A stretch of 64,000 nucleotides of DNA. Origin: Streptomyces reniochalinae (GTDB lineage Bacteria; Actinomycetota; Actinomycetes; Streptomycetales; Streptomycetaceae). Shown here one piece after another: positions 60,205 through 64,000 of the stretch (position 1 is the stretch's first letter; each line of letters opens with the position of its first letter). The translations under genes were made by a program, and so were the position numbers. The notes under the pieces were generated by a model that had not been told where the DNA came from, ran no database searches, and was given only the letters and a program-made list of their open reading frames with translations. The stretch is taken from contig NZ_QOIM01000024.1 in assembly GCF_003323735.1 (NCBI RefSeq), positions 62,001 to 126,000 of the forward strand, read 5' to 3'.

Positions 60205-60645
60205 TCACCCGGGCTTCCCGTCCCAGCGGGCCCGGCGCATGTCGATGCGCGGGATGTGCCCGGGCGTACCGGAGGCGGCGGAGCCGGACCGCAGCGGAGT
60301 GCCCTCCGCGTGGTAGTGCCTCAGCGCCTCGTGCTCCTTGCCGGGGAGCGGCACGCCGTCGGCGCGCACCACACGCCACCAGCACACCGCGCCGCCGTAC
60401 AGCGCCATGGCCCGGCCCACCTGACGGGGGCCGCCCTCTTCGAGCCACTCGGCGATGTCCCCGTAGGTCAGCACGCGACCCGCGGGGATCAGGTCGGCCA
60501 CGTCCAGTACGCGCTCCGCGTAATCGGGCAGCTCGGGCAGGGGGCTCCCGTCCGCGTCGGACGGCACGGACGAGACCGCCACGGGCGGTGCGGTGCGGCC
60601 GGGGGACGGTCGCCCGCCTCCGGGTTCTCCAGGCATACGGGCCAT
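60205..60645 (-). CDS. Alkyltransferase-like (ATL) DNA-binding protein
   Basis: A 146-residue MGMT-fold protein: DLIPAGRVLTYGDIAEWLEE, GGPRQVGRAMALYGGAVCWW, RVVRADGVPLPGKEHEALRH. The acceptor motif PCHRV of O6-alkylguanine transferases reads CWWRV here, so the acceptor Cys is replaced by Trp, as in ATL proteins. These bind O6-alkylguanine without repairing it and flag lesions for nucleotide excision repair. The first 35 residues are a low-complexity tail. It lies 179 bp upstream of adnA on the same strand, in the repair cluster. Confidence 0.85.
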   Translation of the reverse strand: MARMPGEPGGGRPSPGRTAPPVAVSSVPSDADGSPLPELPDYAERVLDVADLIPAGRVLTYGDIAEWLEEGGPRQVGRAMALYGGAVCWWRVVRADGVPLPGKEHEALRHYHAEGTPLRSGSAASGTPGHIPRIDMRRARWDGKPG

Positions 60646-60788
60646 GCTGCCTCATGCCACCGACAGCCGTGCCCATTCGCCCGCGGCCTAACGGCACCAC
60701 CTGGCGATTCGTCCCCGGGAACCCCGGAATGCACCCTCGTGCTCCCGGCGAGCCTCCCCTCGTGCCACCATCTTCCGGGCGGTGACGA

Positions 60789-63700
60789 GTGATACGGGAC
60801 CAGGACGAGACGGAATCCGGACAGCGGCACGGTGACGGCCCCCGCTCAGGGGGCGCACCCGCCGCCGGCAGTGCTGCCCACGGGAACGGCGGAACCATCG
60901 GCAACCAGGACGGCGCGCCGGAGCCCGGCGACGAGACGGCCGAGAGCGTCGAAGCGGCCGAAGACGCGCAGACGCCCCAGGCCGCGGAGACGACCGAAGG
61001 CGCGGAGACGACCGAGGCCGCAGGGAAGGCCGAAGGCGTCGAAGGGGCGGAGGAGACCGAGGACACCGCGGACGGGGGTGAAGCCGACGAGACCCCTGAG
61101 GCGGAAAAAGGCGGCGAGACCCCGGACCCGGAGAAGGCCGCGAAGACCGAGCCGCTGGGGCCCGGCGAGAAGCTGGAGGCCGTCGCCAAGGGGGACCGTA
61201 TCGAGAGCGACGAGCCGCTGCTCTCCGCCCGGGTGCACCGGCCCTCCGACCTGCTGCGGTTGGTGCTGGGGCTGCTGGGCATCGCGCTGGTCCTCACCAT
61301 CGCCAACTTCGCGCACGGCACCACCGCGGGACTCGAACAGGACATCGACAAAGGCACCGCGGAAGCGCCCGACCTGCTCATCAGCCTGACCGGGCTGGCC
61401 TCCAGCATCGCCGTCCTGCTCGTACCCGTCGCGTTCGCGATCGAGCGGCTGATCAAACGGGACGGGCTGCGCATCGCCGACGGCGTCCTGGCCGCCGTGC
61501 TCGCTCACGGCGCCTCTCTGGCCGTGGACCTGTGGGTGGCGCAGGCAGCGCCCGACTCGATCAGGGACGCCCTGACCAAGGCCATCACCCCGCAGGACGC
61601 CACCACACCGGTGCACAGCTACCTGGCCCCCGTCATCGCCTACATGACGGCCGTCGGCATGGCGCGCCGCCCCCGCTGGCGGGTGGTTTTGTGGGGCGTC
61701 CTGCTGCTGAACGCCTTCGCCGTCCTGGTGCCCGGATACACCACCGCCTTCTCCATCGCCGTGACGATCCTCATCGGATGGTCGATCGCCTACGGGACGC
61801 TGTACGCGGTCGGCACCCCCAACGTCAGGCCGACCGGGCAGACGCTGCTGGCGGGGCTGCGCCGGGTGGGCTTCAAGCCGGTCGGCGCGCTGCGCGTGGA
61901 GGAGGCGAGCGACGCCGACAAGCGCGACCACAACGACCGCGGACGCCGCTACCGGGTGACCCTGGAGGACGGGGGGCCGCTCGATGTGACCGTGGTCGAC
62001 CGCGAGCAGCAGGCACAGGGGTTCTTCTACCGCGTCTGGCGCAGGCTCGCGCTGCGCGGGATCACGCAGCGCCGCAGCCTGCAATCGCTGCGCCAGGCGC
62101 TGGAACAGGAGGCGCTGCTGGCCTACGCGGCGATCTCCGCCGGCGCCAACGCACCCCGGCTGATCGCCACCTCCGAGCTCGGCCCCGACGCCGTGATGCT
62201 CGTCTACGAACACCTGCCAGGACGCAGCCTGGACGCGCTGGCCGACGAGGAGATCAGCGACGAACTGATGCGCACGGCCTGGCAGCAGGTCGAGGCGTTG
62301 CAGTCCCGCCGGATCGCCCACCGCAGGCTGGTCGGGGACGCGCTGCTGGTGGACCGCTCCGGCGCCGTCTACCTGACGGACCTGCGCGGCGGCGAGATCG
62401 CGGCGGGCGATCTGATCCTGCGCATGGACGTCGCCCAACTGCTGACGACACTGGGGCTGCGAGTGGGGGCCGAACGCGCGGTCGCGGCCGCCGTGGACGT
62501 GCTGGGCCCCGACGCCGTCGCCGACAGCCTCCCGCTGCTCCAGCCGATCGCGCTCAGCCGCAGCACCCGCACCACCCTGCGCCACCTCGCCAAGGAGCGC
62601 GCCGAGAGGGAACGCGAAGCGGTCATCGAGGCCTCCCGCGCCAACAAGGAGACCAAGGCGAGAGAGGCCAGAGCCCGCGGTGAGGCCGCGCACGGGGCCG
62701 AGGCGGCGGGGGGCCGCGCGCACCGCAAGTCGCTGCGGGCCGAGAAGAACGCCGAGAAGAAGGCCATAGACGAGGCGCTGGAAGAGGCGCGCGAGGAGGA
62801 CCTGCTGGCCCAGATCCGCCACCAGGTGCTGCGCGTCAGGCCGCAGGCCCCCATAGAGCCCGCCCGGCTCGAACGCATCAGGCCGCGCACCCTGGTCAGC
62901 TTCATCGCCGGCACCCTGGCCGCCTACTTCCTGCTCACGCAGCTCTCACAGGTGCCGGTCGACGTGGTGCTGGACGCCAACTGGGCGTGGGTCGGCGGGG
63001 CCGTGGCCTTCTCCACGCTCACCTATGTGTGCGCCGCGATGTCCCTGCTGGGTTTCGTCCCGGAGAAGGTGTCGTGGTGGCGGACGGTGCAGGCGCAGAT
63101 CGCCGGCTCCTTCGTGAAGCTCGTCGCCCCCGCGGCGGTCGGCGGCGTCGCCCTCAACGCGCGTTTCCTCCAGCGTGCGGGGGTACGGCCAGGACACGCG
63201 GTGGCGAGCGTCGGCGCCTCCCAGCTCTTCGGACTGGGCAGCCACATCACCCTCCTGCTGCTGTTCGGCTACATCACCGGCACCGAGCACACGCCCACCC
63301 TCTCGCCGTCCCGCGCGGTCATCGCGGGCCTGCTGACGGCTGCCGTGCTGGCGCTGATCGTCACGGCGGTCCCCGCACTGCGCAGGTTCGTCTCCAACCG
63401 TGTGCGCTCGCTGTTCGCGGGGGTGGTGCCGCGGATGCTGGACGTGGTGCAGCGGCCGCAGAAGCTGCTCACGGGCGTGCTGGGGATGCTGCTGCTGACC
63501 TTGGCGTTCGTGATGTGTCTTGACGCGTGCGTGCGTGCCTTCGGCCACGAGACGAGCTACGCCAACCTGGCCGTCGTCTTCCTGACGGCGAACGCGCTCG
63601 GGTCCGCCGCCCCCACACCGGGCGGCCTCGGAGCCGTCGAGGCCGCGCTGATCGCCGCGCTCATCGCCTTCGGGGTGCCCAAGGAGGTGGCGACCCCGGC

Positions 63701-63791
63701 CGTGCTGCTGTTCCGGCTGATGACGCTCTGGCTGCCCGTGCTGCCCGGCTGGCTGTCCTTCACCCATCTGACCCGCAAGGGAGCGCTGTAA
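60789..63791 (+). CDS. Flippase-like membrane protein with degenerate kinase-like domain
   Basis: A protein of 1000 residues. Residues 1-140 are acidic Glu/Ala/Thr repeats; 155-360 hold about six helices. Residues 380-640 look like an aminoglycoside/RIO-type kinase fold (LQSLRQALEQEALLAYAAIS, VMLVYEHLPGRSLDALADEE, RIAHRRLVGDALLVDRSGAV, YLTDLRGGEIA) in which the HxD and DFG equivalents read HRRL and DLRG, so catalysis is doubtful. A charged coiled region (640-690) follows. Residues 700-1000 are an LPG-synthase/AglD-type flippase domain (GSFVKLVAPAAVGGVALNAR, ALGSAAPTPGGLGAVEAALI). It could move a lipid-linked substrate. GTG 60789 lacks a strong ribosome site. Confidence 0.82.
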   Translation: MIRDQDETESGQRHGDGPRSGGAPAAGSAAHGNGGTIGNQDGAPEPGDETAESVEAAEDAQTPQAAETTEGAETTEAAGKAEGVEGAEETEDTADGGEADETPEAEKGGETPDPEKAAKTEPLGPGEKLEAVAKGDRIESDEPLLSARVHRPSDLLRLVLGLLGIALVLTIANFAHGTTAGLEQDIDKGTAEAPDLLISLTGLASSIAVLLVPVAFAIERLIKRDGLRIADGVLAAVLAHGASLAVDLWVAQAAPDSIRDALTKAITPQDATTPVHSYLAPVIAYMTAVGMARRPRWRVVLWGVLLLNAFAVLVPGYTTAFSIAVTILIGWSIAYGTLYAVGTPNVRPTGQTLLAGLRRVGFKPVGALRVEEASDADKRDHNDRGRRYRVTLEDGGPLDVTVVDREQQAQGFFYRVWRRLALRGITQRRSLQSLRQALEQEALLAYAAISAGANAPRLIATSELGPDAVMLVYEHLPGRSLDALADEEISDELMRTAWQQVEALQSRRIAHRRLVGDALLVDRSGAVYLTDLRGGEIAAGDLILRMDVAQLLTTLGLRVGAERAVAAAVDVLGPDAVADSLPLLQPIALSRSTRTTLRHLAKERAEREREAVIEASRANKETKAREARARGEAAHGAEAAGGRAHRKSLRAEKNAEKKAIDEALEEAREEDLLAQIRHQVLRVRPQAPIEPARLERIRPRTLVSFIAGTLAAYFLLTQLSQVPVDVVLDANWAWVGGAVAFSTLTYVCAAMSLLGFVPEKVSWWRTVQAQIAGSFVKLVAPAAVGGVALNARFLQRAGVRPGHAVASVGASQLFGLGSHITLLLLFGYITGTEHTPTLSPSRAVIAGLLTAAVLALIVTAVPALRRFVSNRVRSLFAGVVPRMLDVVQRPQKLLTGVLGMLLLTLAFVMCLDACVRAFGHETSYANLAVVFLTANALGSAAPTPGGLGAVEAALIAALIAFGVPKEVATPAVLLFRLMTLWLPVLPGWLSFTHLTRKGAL

Positions 63792-63809
63792 CAGCGGACC
63801 CTTGGCAGC

Positions 63810-63865
63810 ACTGTCAGCAGCGGACCCGCGCGTCGGCACTGTCAGCAGCGGACCCGCGCGTCGGC
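63810..63865. repeat. Exact 28-bp tandem duplication
   Basis: The 28-bp word beginning ACTGTCAGCAGCGGACCCGC and ending GTCGGC occupies 63810-63837 and 63838-63865 without change. Partial copies flank it (ACAGCGGACC at 63791, GCTGTCGCAAGG at 63866), and AGCGCTGTA occurs on both sides. It follows the flippase-like gene within 20 bp. Confidence 0.8.
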
Positions 63866-63997
63866 GCTGTCGCAAGGGAGCGCCGAAACAGGAGAGCGCT
63901 GTAGCGGGCCGTACACCCTAACGCCCCACACAGCGCGCCCCGCCCGCACCGCCGTACGCACGATGAACGTCCCACCCTCTGCACGGGAGGACGTCCC

Positions 63998-64000
63998 ATG
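63998..64000 (+). other. Possible start codon of a gene cut by the right edge
   Basis: ATG at 63998-64000 is preceded by GGGAGG (63985-63990) with 7-nt spacing, a good Streptomyces start. The preceding 110 bp contain no other gene on either strand that I can support. Nothing can be said of the product. Confidence 0.4.

Noticed and set aside
1..64000. CRISPR arrays, insertion sequences or prophage
   Set aside because: The repeats seen (12, 38, 56 and 63 kb) are tandem and spacer-less, and no transposase, Cas or phage structural protein was recognised.

Overview
The window reads as a 64-kb piece of a Streptomyces chromosome core. Support comes from very high GC with strong GC3 bias, gene-dense operons with ATGA/GTGA overlaps, and a gene order (dasR, nrdAB, sigR-rsrA, aroA-rsgA, hisN, wblC, uvrD2, adnBA) that, from memory and unverified here, follows the SCO5231-to-SCO519x-5180s region of S. 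coelicolor in descending order. I see no transposase, integrase, phage gene or CRISPR array. Novelty therefore has to be sought in regulation, repeats and unusual gene forms.

Layout. 0.05-6.5 kb: the DasR regulator with two dre-like operators, then carboxylate uptake (CstA with its YbdD partner; a DUF3311/sodium-solute-symporter pair) and a GNAT enzyme. 6.5-12 kb: class Ia ribonucleotide reductase nrdAB behind tandem NrdR-box candidates and a cobalamin riboswitch; converging on it are peptide deformylase and a TPR protein. 12-17 kb: two HD-family membrane proteins (the HD-GYP member carries an apparent frameshift), then the sigR-rsrA thiol-stress module with a dual start and a textbook autoregulatory promoter. 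17-24 kb: hydrolase, SRAP/YedK abasic-site protein, M50-like protease, aroA, rsgA, an SMR exporter, TetR, hisN and a CBS protein. 24-30 kb: catalase divergent from a CatR/PerR-type Fur regulator with an operator inside the katA promoter, then an NMT1/THI5-type ABC importer.

29.7-45.6 kb: two identical initiator tRNA genes bracket a Sel1-repeat protein; then a UPF0182 giant membrane protein, PPA1309 protein, PDZ-Lon-like protease, moaE, SDR, DUF2342 metalloprotease, NUDIX, YgjP-like peptidase, a ThiF-like protein and an ABC1 kinase.

45.8-64 kb: a stress and DNA-repair block. wblC/whiB7 has a long attenuated leader with an upstream ORF. It is followed by uvrD2, mycoredoxin under its own sigma-R promoter, nudC, an M20 dipeptidase, the AdnB/AdnA helicase-nuclease pair and an alkyltransferase-like protein. 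The window closes with a flippase-like membrane protein carrying a degenerate kinase-like middle, and a 28-bp tandem repeat.

Functionally, redox control recurs: SigR/RsrA, mycoredoxin, CatR-catalase, NrdR/B12 control of dNTP supply, and WblC. Regulatory calls rest on motif reading by eye; no searches were run.
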